64,000 bases of DNA from positions 97,630 through 161,629 of the forward strand of contig PHDD01000005.1 of assembly GCA_002840905.1 (NCBI GenBank), read 5' to 3'. A program made the position numbers and the translations under genes. Shown here one piece after another: positions 46,442 to 55,630 of the stretch; the stretch's first letter is position 1; each line of letters starts with the position of its first letter. The notes under the pieces are model-generated. The model had not been told where the DNA came from and made no database searches. It saw nothing but the letters and a program-made list of their open reading frames with translations. Origin of the DNA: Bacteroidetes bacterium HGW-Bacteroidetes-4 (lineage in GTDB: Bacteria; Bacteroidota; Bacteroidia; Bacteroidales; SZUA-534).

Positions 46442-47536
46442 ATGAAAAAGGTAATTGCATTCTCAATCACTTTATTATTTGCAAGTATAAGCCAAGCTGA
46501 AACTTATAAATCAATTGCTACTGGCTTTTGGGAAAACAATTCCACCTGGGATCTCAACCAGTTTCCTGACGGTAGCAAAGAAAACACCATTACCATTTCA
46601 AGCGGCGACACGGTTACCGCGACTAACTTAAATGTGGCAAAAGCTACAACCATTATTGTTGAAAATGGAGCCGCATTAATAATTAATACCCTGGATGTAA
46701 ATATTGATGCCGCTGAAGCCAGAAAAGATTTTATACTTGATGTTAAAGATGGCGGTCTGTTAATTATTAACGGTAACTTTACAGCGGCTAAAGATGCTTC
46801 GCTTACCATTGATGGAAATGCCACTATCACCGGTGACTTGACATTAGGAAACAATGCAAAAATTACTGTAGATTCAGATGGAACGTCGGGAGGAACCCTG
46901 AACATTGGTGGTGACTTAACCGTTGGAACAGGATCTGAACTGCTTGGGTATGGCAATGTGACTGTAGCGGGTACAGTTGACCCCCTTATTGCTGGAGACA
47001 CCCAATTACCTATCGAACTAACTCATTTTGCTGCCACTTCTAATGAAAACGATGTAACCATCTATTGGCAAACCGCTTCGGAAGAAAACAACCACTACTT
47101 TACCATTGAGCGTTCGGTTGACGGTATTTCGTTTAAAACCATTGGAACAGTTATGGGTGCCGGAAATTCACAGATAACGCTGAATTACAGCTTTACCGAT
47201 GTCAGTCCTTTGTCGGGAACCACTTACTACCGCTTGCAACAAACCGATTTCGACGGTAAGTTTGAAATTTTTAATATGGTATCGGTGTCGTTTTACAACG
47301 AGGGAACCTTAAAAGTATTTCCCAATCCAGCCTCCAGCTATATAACCATTGACTTTGGCGGATTAACCGCCCAAAGCCAAATTCAAATCATGAACCTTCA
47401 CGGCCAGGTGGTTAAAACCCTTTCGGTTTGGGAGTCGGTTCAAACCATCGACCTAAGCGATTTGGCTGCCGGAAACTACCTGCTTACTATTGCTAACGGA
47501 AATCAACCCATTGTTAAACGCATCGTGATTCAATAA
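46442..47536 (+). CDS. T9SS-sorted beta-solenoid surface protein
   Basis: 364 aa, signal peptide about 1-19 (ASISQAETYKS). Residues about 20-185 are short, regularly spaced beta turns rich in T, I, V, N and G (LTIDGNATITGDLTLGNNAK, LNIGGDLTVGTGSELLG), predicting a right-handed beta-helix or adhesin-like solenoid. Residues about 190-285 form an Ig-like domain (VTIYWQTASEENNHYFTIER) common before T9SS tails. The type A sorting domain begins at VFPNPASSY (about 293). It is a surface or extracellular protein with no catalytic motif seen. A DNA-level terminator follows. Confidence 0.75.
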   Translation: MKKVIAFSITLLFASISQAETYKSIATGFWENNSTWDLNQFPDGSKENTITISSGDTVTATNLNVAKATTIIVENGAALIINTLDVNIDAAEARKDFILDVKDGGLLIINGNFTAAKDASLTIDGNATITGDLTLGNNAKITVDSDGTSGGTLNIGGDLTVGTGSELLGYGNVTVAGTVDPLIAGDTQLPIELTHFAATSNENDVTIYWQTASEENNHYFTIERSVDGISFKTIGTVMGAGNSQITLNYSFTDVSPLSGTTYYRLQQTDFDGKFEIFNMVSVSFYNEGTLKVFPNPASSYITIDFGGLTAQSQIQIMNLHGQVVKTLSVWESVQTIDLSDLAAGNYLLTIANGNQPIVKRIVIQ

Positions 47537-47556
47537 ACCAATCGAATCAAGACAAT

Positions 47557-47598
47557 AAAAAAGGCTCTCTGAATACCAGAAAGCCTTTTGTTTTTTTA
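47557..47598. terminator. Terminator between convergent genes
   Basis: AAAAGGCTCTCTG and CAGAAAGCCTTTT pair with one mismatch. A T run follows on plus, and T6 on minus serves the convergent phosphorylase gene. Confidence 0.65.
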
Positions 47599-47608
47599 CA
47601 CCGTTGTT

Positions 47609-48424
47609 TTATATCAACAACATCAGTTCTTTAATCAGCAAAGTCATTTGGGGTTCCACACTTTCAGCTACATTTTGAACTTCGTGGTGTGTGGTTCCCA
47701 AATTAGGATCCGAAGGTTTATCGGTATTGGTAATTACCGACATACCAAAACATTTAATGCCCATATGATGCGCCACAATTACCTCAGGAACAGTACTCAT
47801 TCCGGTAGCATCGGCACCCCAAATACGGAACATTTTATATTCGGCCGGGGTTTCCAGGGTGGGGCCACTGCTTCCAATGTAAACACCCTCTTGCAACGAA
47901 ATGCTGTGTTTTTTGGCAATCTCTTTTGCTTTGGCAATTAACTCCCGGCTATAAACCGCACTCATATCAGGAAAACGATCGCCCAGAGTTTCTTCGTTTG
48001 GCCCAATCAACGGGTTTACCGGAAAATGATTGATGTGATCCTTAATCAACATAATATCACCCACATTGAATTCGGGGTTCATACCACCTGCAGCATTCGA
48101 CACAAACATAAATTTCACTCCAAGATATTTCATCACTCGAATCGGAAAGGTTACTTTATCCATGGTATAACCTTCGTAGTAATGGAAACGCCCCTGCATG
48201 GCCACTACTTTTTTGCATCCCAGGGTACCTATTATTAATGCCCCCTTATGGCCAGCTACGGTTGAAACCGGAAAACCGGGAATCTCTTTATAAGGTATTA
48301 TTTTATCGGCTTCAATTTTTTCGCCTAAGCCTCCCAGTCCACTACCTAATACAATTGCCACTTCAGGCTTGTAATTCAACCCTTCTAATATAAAATCGGC
48401 GGTTTTTTTAAATGTTTCAATCAT
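47609..48424 (-). CDS. Purine nucleoside phosphorylase
   Basis: 271 aa from ATG 48424 ([11 protein letters not shown]). An in-frame ATG seven codons upstream is possible but adds a lysine-rich stretch unlike the family. Trimeric PNP motifs: phosphate loop [47 protein letters not shown] and [14 protein letters not shown]. The conserved base-binding Asn is in SVITNTDKP, and Glu in [12 protein letters not shown]. Reaction: phosphorolysis of inosine and guanosine, purine salvage, cytoplasmic. Confidence 0.93.
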   Translation of the reverse strand: MIETFKKTADFILEGLNYKPEVAIVLGSGLGGLGEKIEADKIIPYKEIPGFPVSTVAGHKGALIIGTLGCKKVVAMQGRFHYYEGYTMDKVTFPIRVMKYLGVKFMFVSNAAGGMNPEFNVGDIMLIKDHINHFPVNPLIGPNEETLGDRFPDMSAVYSRELIAKAKEIAKKHSISLQEGVYIGSSGPTLETPAEYKMFRIWGADATGMSTVPEVIVAHHMGIKCFGMSVITNTDKPSDPNLGTTHHEVQNVAESVEPQMTLLIKELMLLI

Positions 48425-48601
48425 AATATCCAATTTAATTTTCAACGTTTATGCGTTATTAAAAAAAGCTTACTAAGGTACAATTAATTCTTATTTTAGC
48501 GGAAATAAATTTTATTTTTCAAAGATAAACAGAAACATTTAACCCTAAACTGACAATTGTTAGGATTTAATGTTTCATAAAGCCAAATCAACAGCAGCAA
48601 T

Positions 48602-48633
48602 TTTGTTAAAATTGACAGATAACCGTATTTTCG
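48602..48633 (+). promoter_or_regulatory. Candidate Bacteroidota promoter for the acyl-CoA ligase gene
   Basis: TTTG (48602-48605) and TATTTTCG (48626-48633, one mismatch to TAnnTTTG) are 20 bp apart, matching the -33/-7 spacing. The start codon is 25 bp downstream. Confidence 0.35.
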
Positions 48634-48658
48634 TCAAAAATCATAAAAAAATCAACAC

Positions 48659-50323
48659 ATGCTGAAAGAAAACTACATTCAGATGCTTGAAGACAGCTTA
48701 AAGCATCATTGGGATTTGCCCGCCATGGCCGATTATGCCGGCGATATGGAAATTACCTATGGCGAACTGGCTAAAAAAATCATGCGTTTCCATGTAATGT
48801 TCGAGGTTAACGGCATTGAACCCGGAGATAAAATTGCCGTTATCGGACGCAATTCGGTTAACTGGTCGGTGGTTTTTTTAGCTACCGTTAGTTACGGTGC
48901 CGTTATTGTCCCCATACTCCCCGATTTCAAACCCAACAACGTTCATCATATTGTAAACCACTCCGAAGCTAAAGTGCTTTTTACTCAGGACGACAAATGG
49001 GACTCGCTCGACGAAAGCAGCATGCCCGATCTTCGGGCCGTTTTTTCGCTTAACGATTACCGTATTTTGTTGCAGGGAAAACAGGAAGTGCTCTACAAAT
49101 CGTATTCTAAACTCGACGATATGTGCGCTGAAAAGTATCCCAATGGATTCAATGCTGAACACTTGAAATTAAATGTGGTTGGCAATGATACCCTAATGGT
49201 TTTAAACTATACTTCGGGAACTACCGGGTTTAGTAAGGGGGTTATGTTATCGGTTAACAACATTACCGGGAATGTACTTTTTGCAAAAACCAACCTCGAC
49301 GTGGGAAAAGGCGATACCTGCGTGGCATTTTTACCCATGGCCCACGTTTACGGCATGGCCTTCGATTTACTTTACCCGATGGTAACTGGTGCTTTTGTAC
49401 ATTTTGTCGGAAAAACACCTTCACCCAAAGTACTTATCGACGCTTTCCAAACGGTTAAACCAAAGAACGTTTTCTCAGTACCTTTAATTCTTGAAAAGAT
49501 TTACAAAAAACAATTGCTTCCCGTGCTAAATAAAAAAAGCATGAAAGTATTAACCAGTATTCCGTTAATCGACAATAAAATATACGATCAGATCAGAAAA
49601 AAATTACTCAACGTATTTGGACCGAACTTTACCCAGGTGGTTATTGGTGGTGCGGCCTTAAATCGCGAGGTAGAAGACTTTTTAAGAAAAATAAAATTTC
49701 CGATGACCGTTGGTTATGGAATGACCGAATGCGGCCCTTTAATCAGCTATTCGCATCACTATGAGATGCGCCCCTATGCCTGCGGACAGGTACTTGATGG
49801 TTTTATGGAGGCCCGTATTGAATCGGCCGACCCGGAAAAAATTCCCGGCGAAGTAGTGGTACGTGGTGAGAACGTTATGATGGGCTACTACAAAAACCAG
49901 GAAGCCACCGACGAAATACTAAAAGACGGCTGGCTCTACACCGGAGACATGGGGGTAATGGATGCAGAAAAATATATCTACCTGAAAGGGCGCAGCAAAA
50001 ACATGATTTTGGGACCCAGCGGACAAAACATTTATCCCGAAGAAATTGAAGATAAATTAAATAACATGCCTTTTGTGGCCGAGTCGCTGGTTTTAGAAAG
50101 CAACCACAAAGTGGTAGCACTGGTTTACCCTGACTGGACAGCTGCTGACGAAATTAACCTGGGACAGGCTGATTTGGAGGCCATTATGGAAGAAAACCAA
50201 CAAAACCTGAATAAAGAACTGGAAGCTTATCAGGCGGTTACTAAAATTAAATTATACCCAACCGAATTTGAAAAAACCCCCAAGCGAAGCATTAAGCGCT
50301 TTTTGTATCGGTTCAATGAATAA
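48659..50323 (+). CDS. AMP-binding acyl-CoA synthetase (long-chain fatty acid type)
   Basis: 554 aa, no signal peptide. ANL-superfamily motifs in order: A3 VLNYTSGTTGFSKGVMLS (about 178-195), A5 GYGMTECGPLISY (about 357), A7 DGWLYTGDMG, A8 YLKGRSKNMILGPSGQNIYP, and the catalytic Lys region TPKRSIKRF at the C-terminus. It activates a fatty or other carboxylic acid to the acyl-AMP and then the CoA thioester. The C-terminus is complete. It stands alone, with the dGTPase gene convergent on the right. Confidence 0.88.
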   Translation: MLKENYIQMLEDSLKHHWDLPAMADYAGDMEITYGELAKKIMRFHVMFEVNGIEPGDKIAVIGRNSVNWSVVFLATVSYGAVIVPILPDFKPNNVHHIVNHSEAKVLFTQDDKWDSLDESSMPDLRAVFSLNDYRILLQGKQEVLYKSYSKLDDMCAEKYPNGFNAEHLKLNVVGNDTLMVLNYTSGTTGFSKGVMLSVNNITGNVLFAKTNLDVGKGDTCVAFLPMAHVYGMAFDLLYPMVTGAFVHFVGKTPSPKVLIDAFQTVKPKNVFSVPLILEKIYKKQLLPVLNKKSMKVLTSIPLIDNKIYDQIRKKLLNVFGPNFTQVVIGGAALNREVEDFLRKIKFPMTVGYGMTECGPLISYSHHYEMRPYACGQVLDGFMEARIESADPEKIPGEVVVRGENVMMGYYKNQEATDEILKDGWLYTGDMGVMDAEKYIYLKGRSKNMILGPSGQNIYPEEIEDKLNNMPFVAESLVLESNHKVVALVYPDWTAADEINLGQADLEAIMEENQQNLNKELEAYQAVTKIKLYPTEFEKTPKRSIKRFLYRFNE

Positions 50324-50353
50324 GAAAATAGTATAAGCTGCATTTCACGAATA

Positions 50354-50409
50354 AAACACCTGACACAAAAACCAAAAATTCAATGGTAATAAAGTGTCTG
50401 GTGTTTTTT
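50354..50409. terminator. Long-stem terminator between convergent genes
   Basis: AACACCTGACAC (50355-50366) and GTGTCTGGTGTT (50394-50405) pair with one mismatch, followed by T6. A loop of about 27 nt makes it less certain. Confidence 0.55.
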
Positions 50410-50449
50410 CGAAAAACTTTTTAGACCTAAAAAGTTCTCTTTTTCCAGC

Positions 50450-51679
50450 CTAAAACTTGGTAATTTCATTAAACAGGCTCATCGCAAAATTATCGGTCAT
50501 GGAGCTGATGTAGTGGATAATGCTTTTTAAATAATCGCGATAATCCGATAAATCATACACCTGCTGCAGGTCGCTTTTATACAATGAGGCCTGACCAAAA
50601 TCCATCTGCGAATAGTTTTGCAGCCACTCATAAAACGATTGCCCCAGCGTTGGATAATACGCACTTATTTTTTGCACTTCTTCAGCTGTGTGTTCCCGGG
50701 TATACAAATCGGCAAGCAAATTAAAAATGCTGCCCAGTATCAATTCAGCATAAGCATGAAAATGAATCAGTCGCTGATGATTATAAATATGTTTGTAATT
50801 AAAACTCTTTACCGAATTAATCAATTCGAGGTAATCGTCGCTAAAGCGGATGCCCTCCTGCGGTGAACTCATCGCAATCAGGTTGCGGATAAAATCGTGC
50901 ATCAATACCGTATTATTTATCTCACGAATGGAATGATTGCTCACCTTATCCACAATTTGCTTTAATTCACGCAGTTGATTCCGGTTTAATATTTTCAGCG
51001 ACAAAGCATCTTCCATGTCGCGACCCAGGTACGATATTTTATCAGCAATTTTCACCACGCAGCCTTCCCAGGTGTAGGGGGCGTATTGATTGGGACGGGT
51101 AATGGTGTATAAGTCGATGGCCTCATTGCGAGGTTTTATGGCGTTTTCGTTCACCTCGCCACAATGCGAAATTATCCCGTCGCGTACCCCATAAGTTAAA
51201 GCCAGTGGATGTTTGCGACCATTCTGATCGTTGAGCAATTCCAGCTTATCGACAAACCATAAACTGTTTTGCTCGTGCCAAAATGTTTCGTTCAGGTATT
51301 TTTGAGCCAGTTTTTTTAGAATCACTTCGCCTTTATGACCAAACGGAGCATGGCCCAAATCGTGACCCAAAGCTATGGCTCGGGTTAAATCAGTGTTTAA
51401 TCCCAGAAAACCGGCAATGGTTTCACTCACCGAAGCCACATGCGACACGTGCTCAATACGCGTACAGATATGGTCGTTTTGTGTTGCAAAAAAAACCTGC
51501 GTTTTGTGTTTAAGCCGCCGGTAGGCTTTGCTGTGAAGAATACGGTTGTAATCTCTGAAAAATTCCGACCTAAAATCTTCATTCCGCACATAAAGCGGTT
51601 GGTAGCGTTCAATACAAATATCCCATTTGGGCGAACCCGGCCTGATAGCTTCGTTTGAAAAAACGCCTTTTTTAATCAT
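50450..51679 (-). CDS. dGTPase-like HD-domain dNTP triphosphohydrolase
   Basis: 409 aa. HD-superfamily metal ligands H77 (RIEHVSHVASVSE), H106-D107 (ALGHDLGHAPFGHKGE) and a later Asp in VKIADKISYLGRDMED. N-terminal SKAYRRLKHKTQVF is typical of the dGTPase family. Reaction: dGTP (or other dNTP) to deoxynucleoside + triphosphate. Its ATG lies inside the 3' end of the upstream DUF262 gene (8-bp overlap), so the two are translationally coupled. dGTPases are usually housekeeping but are also used against phages by depleting dNTPs. Confidence 0.9.
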   Translation of the reverse strand: MIKKGVFSNEAIRPGSPKWDICIERYQPLYVRNEDFRSEFFRDYNRILHSKAYRRLKHKTQVFFATQNDHICTRIEHVSHVASVSETIAGFLGLNTDLTRAIALGHDLGHAPFGHKGEVILKKLAQKYLNETFWHEQNSLWFVDKLELLNDQNGRKHPLALTYGVRDGIISHCGEVNENAIKPRNEAIDLYTITRPNQYAPYTWEGCVVKIADKISYLGRDMEDALSLKILNRNQLRELKQIVDKVSNHSIREINNTVLMHDFIRNLIAMSSPQEGIRFSDDYLELINSVKSFNYKHIYNHQRLIHFHAYAELILGSIFNLLADLYTREHTAEEVQKISAYYPTLGQSFYEWLQNYSQMDFGQASLYKSDLQQVYDLSDYRDYLKSIIHYISSMTDNFAMSLFNEITKF

Positions 51680-52781
51680 AAGAACCGTTTAACAAATCCT
51701 TAATCCATTGAGCATCTTCTTTCATCCGGGTGTAGATGGAACTGGCATAACGTTTCGAAAATTTAGCATCCCAAAACCATTTTTCAATGGCTTTTTGGTG
51801 TTGATCCTGAACTTCGTTAAACCCGCTAAGGAAAAAATAGTATTGAATTAGCGGAATAAAATTATGGTAGGCCGACAAATCACCGGTAAGCCGCATTTGC
51901 TTAAAAAATTCGAGTGTGCTCGATAAAGCCGATTTGGTTCTTGGCCAAAGGCTTTCGCATTGCTGAGGCGATAAACGCAACTGATACATCGTGCGGGCAT
52001 CGTCGAACACATTTAAGGTAAGTGAAAGCGTAAATACTTTCGCCGGAAATTCGCCAAATTTCTTTATCCGATCGGGTCGGTTAAAATCAGCTATATGTTC
52101 TTTAAAGTCGAACCCTTCGGACCAGGTGGTAGCATGAATTAAGTCAAAAACTGTCAGGTGTTTTCCGCCTTCGTTAATGCGCTCGAAAATTTCAACCACA
52201 TCATCAAGCTCTTCGTTAATGGTTTTAACAATACTCACCGGATAATTTGAAAATATCTCCTGACACTCCCTCCAGGCTTCGGCTGCAGCATTAACTTTAG
52301 CGGATCCGGCCATCAGTTCGCGGTACACCTCGCCATAAGATTTGTTGTCGAAAAGTTTCCAGGCCGGAATGTTTAACTTTTCGCGTTTACTGCGCGGAAT
52401 CCTGAACTCGCGCTTATTGGGATTAAAACAAATGCTTCCGTAATCGGTCCCGCTCATGGTTAATCCGCACAACGATACATAAAGAGAAATCAGCCGTTGT
52501 TGACCATCCAGAATAAATTGGAACGTGCCATTTTGCTCAGCTGGTTTAATGCCTAAATCATCGTTTTCACGAATAAACGAAGCATACTTTTCAGGAGCAA
52601 TCCAAAAAAAGAACGAGCCAATGGGGTATTGGTGGTAAATTGAATTCAGCAGCTTCACCACTTTAGTTTTTTCCCAAATGTAATCGCGCTGAAACTTGGG
52701 AATTTTAATGTGCCCTGCCTCAAGTTCTCCCAAAAGTTTTTTCAGGTTCCAGTTATTGATGATTTCCAGCTTTTGTATCAT
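51672..52781 (-). CDS. DUF262 (GmrSD N-domain/ParB-like) protein
   Basis: 369 aa. The DUF262 motifs are clear: IPKFQRDYIWE (residues 27-37) and the nucleotide-binding ILDGQQRLISLYVSLCG (D92-G-Q-Q-R96). ERINEGGKHLTVFDL follows, and a helical C-terminus with WFWDAKFSKRYASS. There is no DUF1524 HNH-type nuclease domain, so it is the short form. GmrSD and related DUF262 proteins sense or hydrolyse NTPs and act in restriction of modified phage DNA. The role of short stand-alone forms is not settled. It overlaps the dGTPase gene by 8 bp. Confidence 0.88.
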   Translation of the reverse strand: MIQKLEIINNWNLKKLLGELEAGHIKIPKFQRDYIWEKTKVVKLLNSIYHQYPIGSFFFWIAPEKYASFIRENDDLGIKPAEQNGTFQFILDGQQRLISLYVSLCGLTMSGTDYGSICFNPNKREFRIPRSKREKLNIPAWKLFDNKSYGEVYRELMAGSAKVNAAAEAWRECQEIFSNYPVSIVKTINEELDDVVEIFERINEGGKHLTVFDLIHATTWSEGFDFKEHIADFNRPDRIKKFGEFPAKVFTLSLTLNVFDDARTMYQLRLSPQQCESLWPRTKSALSSTLEFFKQMRLTGDLSAYHNFIPLIQYYFFLSGFNEVQDQHQKAIEKWFWDAKFSKRYASSIYTRMKEDAQWIKDLLNGSYD

Positions 52782-52918
52782 ACGAATGCGCTAATTGGTT
52801 TATTTTTAGCCAAAATAAAGAAAAATGCGACGGACTCAAAAAGCTAAGGCAAAAATAAATTTTTGCATTAGTACATTTTGCCTGTTTGACAATGCCCTTA
52901 AGTTTTTTCTGAATTATT

Positions 52919-53686
52919 CTAGCGCTCAAGAAAATTTTTTAACAAACCCTGAGTTTCTTTACCTGCATTGACTCCATGAGGCACAATTGCCGCAATTAGT
53001 TTACTGATGGGCATGCTTTGCAACCAAACTTTGCCGGTACCGCGTAAGGTTGCCAAAAACAAACCTTCGCCACCAAACACCATGCTCTTTAACCCACCTG
53101 CCTGCTGAATATTAAAATCGATTTGCTCTTCGAAACCCACCACACAACCGGTATCGACCATAATTGATTCACCTTTTAACTCTCGTTCCACCACAGTTCC
53201 TCCGGCATGAATAAAAACTCTTCCATCGCCTTGCAGGCGCTGAAGAATAAAACCTTCGCCACCAAAAAAAGCCGCTCCCAAACGCTTGTTCAGAGTAATT
53301 GAAATTTTTGTGCCCAAAGCAGCACATAAAAAGGCATCTTTTTGCACAATAATACTGTTCTGATGCTTTGCTAATTCAATAGGAATAATGGTTCCGGGAT
53401 AAGGTGCCGAAAAAGCCACATGCTTTTTCCCAAAGCCCCGGTTAGTAAAATGGGTAATAAAAATCGATTCTCCGGTTAATGCGCGGGCACCCGCCTGAAA
53501 TATTTTTCCAAGAATTCCCTGCTGGGGATCTGATCCGTCGCCCATTTTGGTTTCAAAGCCAATGCCTTCGTCCATATACATCATGGCGCCGGCTTCTGCT
53601 ATTACCGTTTCCTGAGGATCGAGCTCAATTTCTACCAATTGAATATCGTGACCCAAAATTTTGTAATCCACTTCGTGTGATGCCAT
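52919..53686 (-). CDS. AIM24/TIGR00266 family protein
   Basis: 255 aa, no signal peptide. Glycine-rich beta-prism repeats of the AIM24 family: [72 protein letters not shown]. The family is widespread and its molecular role is unknown. It is named after a mitochondrial biogenesis protein. A single gene 137 bp upstream of the DUF262 gene on the same strand. A weak palindrome GCAAAAATAAATTTTTGC (52852-52869) lies between and may be a weak terminator. Confidence 0.85.
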   Translation of the reverse strand: MASHEVDYKILGHDIQLVEIELDPQETVIAEAGAMMYMDEGIGFETKMGDGSDPQQGILGKIFQAGARALTGESIFITHFTNRGFGKKHVAFSAPYPGTIIPIELAKHQNSIIVQKDAFLCAALGTKISITLNKRLGAAFFGGEGFILQRLQGDGRVFIHAGGTVVERELKGESIMVDTGCVVGFEEQIDFNIQQAGGLKSMVFGGEGLFLATLRGTGKVWLQSMPISKLIAAIVPHGVNAGKETQGLLKNFLER

Positions 53687-53778
53687 CTTAATTTATTTTA
53701 GGGTTAAAATTGTAAATGTAGTGAATCGGACGAAATGATTGGTACCAGAGTTACAAATCAGTAAAAAAAAACTGCCTG

Positions 53779-54012
53779 TTACCGGTTTTTACGCACCAAA
53801 GGCCAGATTAATTGTTCCAAACCATTGGCCTTAATTTCGTACATCATGGCCAGTTGTTCACCCAATTTACCGGGTGGAAACCCTTTTTGGCGAAACCACA
53901 CGTAATACGGTTCCGGAATTTCAATCAACAATTTTCCTTTATACTTACCAAAAGGCATTCGGGCATTAGCCAAATCAATCAAAACCTGTTTATCGGGTAC
54001 GGGTGTCTCCAT
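53779..54012 (-). CDS. DUF3820 family small protein
   Basis: 77 aa from ATG 54012 (METPVPDKQVLIDLA). An in-frame upstream start would add 11 residues that family members lack. The DUF3820 core is MPFGKYKGKLLIEIPEPYYVW, then FRQKGFPPGKLGEQ. Cytoplasmic, function unknown; it resembles the small domains next to some exonucleases. Divergent from the aminopeptidase gene. Confidence 0.8.
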   Translation of the reverse strand: METPVPDKQVLIDLANARMPFGKYKGKLLIEIPEPYYVWFRQKGFPPGKLGEQLAMMYEIKANGLEQLIWPLVRKNR

Positions 54013-54152
54013 AAAGCGAAGGTAACTTTTTTGACACAAAACCAAGCCATTTCCTTACCTTTGACCGCACTTTTTTAAAAACAAATGTACTGCTTTCAAA
54101 ACCAAGGCCGGTACTATTTGTTCCTTAAGCAAACAAACTAATAGCAAACTCC

Positions 54153-55601
54153 ATGATGATAAATATTTTAAACACACAACCAAGTATTGATAACGAATCG
54201 GTAGTTTTTTTTATCGATCATGCCAAACCAAACTTTCCAAAAAAAATCAGTCCGGATCAGCAGCGTTTTATTGAACGGCAGATAGCTCTTGAAAAAAAAA
54301 TTATCAGCGTACAACATGCCGAAGGTAATTTTTGGATAATAAAACAAGGCGATCAAAAACAAGTTGAACACTACCGCAAATTGGGATATGAATTAAGCAA
54401 ACTTACGCAAAGTGAAAAAACCTCACATTTAACCATCGATGGTTCAAGTCTGACAACCGATGCCCTTTTGGCATTTACCGAAGGTTTTGCATTATCAGCT
54501 TACCGTTTTGTAAAATATTTTAAGAATGAAGATCGCATTAAAAAACTATTCTCGGTAAGTCAAATTGATTTGTACCATGGTGAATTAAACGATTCGGATG
54601 CCGAAAACCTGAACTACCTGATAAAGTCGGTTTTTTGGGTACGCGACATGGTAAACGAACCGGTAAGTGTCATGAATGCAGTTCGTTTTTCAAAAGAAGT
54701 GGCATTGCGTGGTCAGGAAGCCGATTTTTATGTTGAAGTTCTCGACAAAAAGCAAATTGAAACCCTGAAGATGGGCGGTTTACTGGCAGTAAATCAGGGT
54801 AGCATTGACCCGCCAACCTTTACCATTTGTGAATGGAAACCCGAAAATGCCACCAACAAAAAACCCATTGTACTGGTAGGCAAAGGTGTGGTTTACGATA
54901 CAGGAGGTTTAAGCCTTAAACCCACGGCCAACAGCATGGATATAATGAAAAGCGATATGGCCGGTGCTGCAGCCGTTGCCGGAGCCATAAACTATCTGGC
55001 TCTGAGCCAGACACCGGTTTGGGTTATTGGTCTTTTGCCGGCAACCGATAACCGCCCCGATGGTAACGCTTATACTCCGGGCGATGTAATTACCATGTAC
55101 AATGGCTTGCATGTGGAAATTAAAAATACTGATGCCGAAGGCCGCTTAATTCTGGCCGATGCCCTAAGTTATGCTGACAAATACGAGCCGGAACTGGTAA
55201 TCGATTTGGCTACCTTAACCGGAAGTGCTCACATGGCGCTGGGCGAAACCGCTTCAGTTGTTATGGGTAATGCTCCAGAACACTACCTGAACAAGCTTAT
55301 TGCAGCGGGTAACAGCACCTACGAACGACTGGTTCTTTTCCCATTTTGGGACGAATACAAAGAGTCGCTTAAATCGCCCATAGCCGATTTGAAAAACCTG
55401 GGCAAAAGAGAAGCCGGCGCCATTTCGGCCGGAAAGTTTCTCGAACACTTTACTAATGCTCCGTTTATCCATGTTGATATTGCCGGACCAGCCTTTCTAA
55501 GTACCGAAGACAATTACCGCCCCGCTGGAGGGACAGGCGTGGGAGTAAGACTCTTAGCAGAATTTTTTAAAATAATTTCTAAAGCCCGACAGAAAAACTA
55601 A
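54153..55601 (+). CDS. pepA: Leucyl aminopeptidase (M17)
   Basis: 482 aa. The C-terminal catalytic domain carries the M17 metal and active-site residues: VLVGKGVVYDTGGLSLKP (Lys, Asp), MKSDMAGAAAV (Asp), and the signature NTDAEGRLILADAL (Asp, Glu, Arg). The N-terminal domain is divergent. Cytoplasmic hexamer releasing N-terminal residues from peptides. Two ATG codons in a row (54153 and 54156) make the exact start uncertain by one residue. pdxA follows 29 bp later. Confidence 0.93.
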   Translation: MMINILNTQPSIDNESVVFFIDHAKPNFPKKISPDQQRFIERQIALEKKIISVQHAEGNFWIIKQGDQKQVEHYRKLGYELSKLTQSEKTSHLTIDGSSLTTDALLAFTEGFALSAYRFVKYFKNEDRIKKLFSVSQIDLYHGELNDSDAENLNYLIKSVFWVRDMVNEPVSVMNAVRFSKEVALRGQEADFYVEVLDKKQIETLKMGGLLAVNQGSIDPPTFTICEWKPENATNKKPIVLVGKGVVYDTGGLSLKPTANSMDIMKSDMAGAAAVAGAINYLALSQTPVWVIGLLPATDNRPDGNAYTPGDVITMYNGLHVEIKNTDAEGRLILADALSYADKYEPELVIDLATLTGSAHMALGETASVVMGNAPEHYLNKLIAAGNSTYERLVLFPFWDEYKESLKSPIADLKNLGKREAGAISAGKFLEHFTNAPFIHVDIAGPAFLSTEDNYRPAGGTGVGVRLLAEFFKIISKARQKN

Positions 55602-55630
55602 ATTTGTGCTTTGCACCTAACAAAATAAAC

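Noticed and set aside
46504..47001. Long open frame (165 codons) antisense to the T9SS solenoid gene
   Set aside because: Low-complexity Ser/Pro/Val-rich translation caused by the repeat-rich sense strand; the sense frame has signal peptide, domains and T9SS tail.
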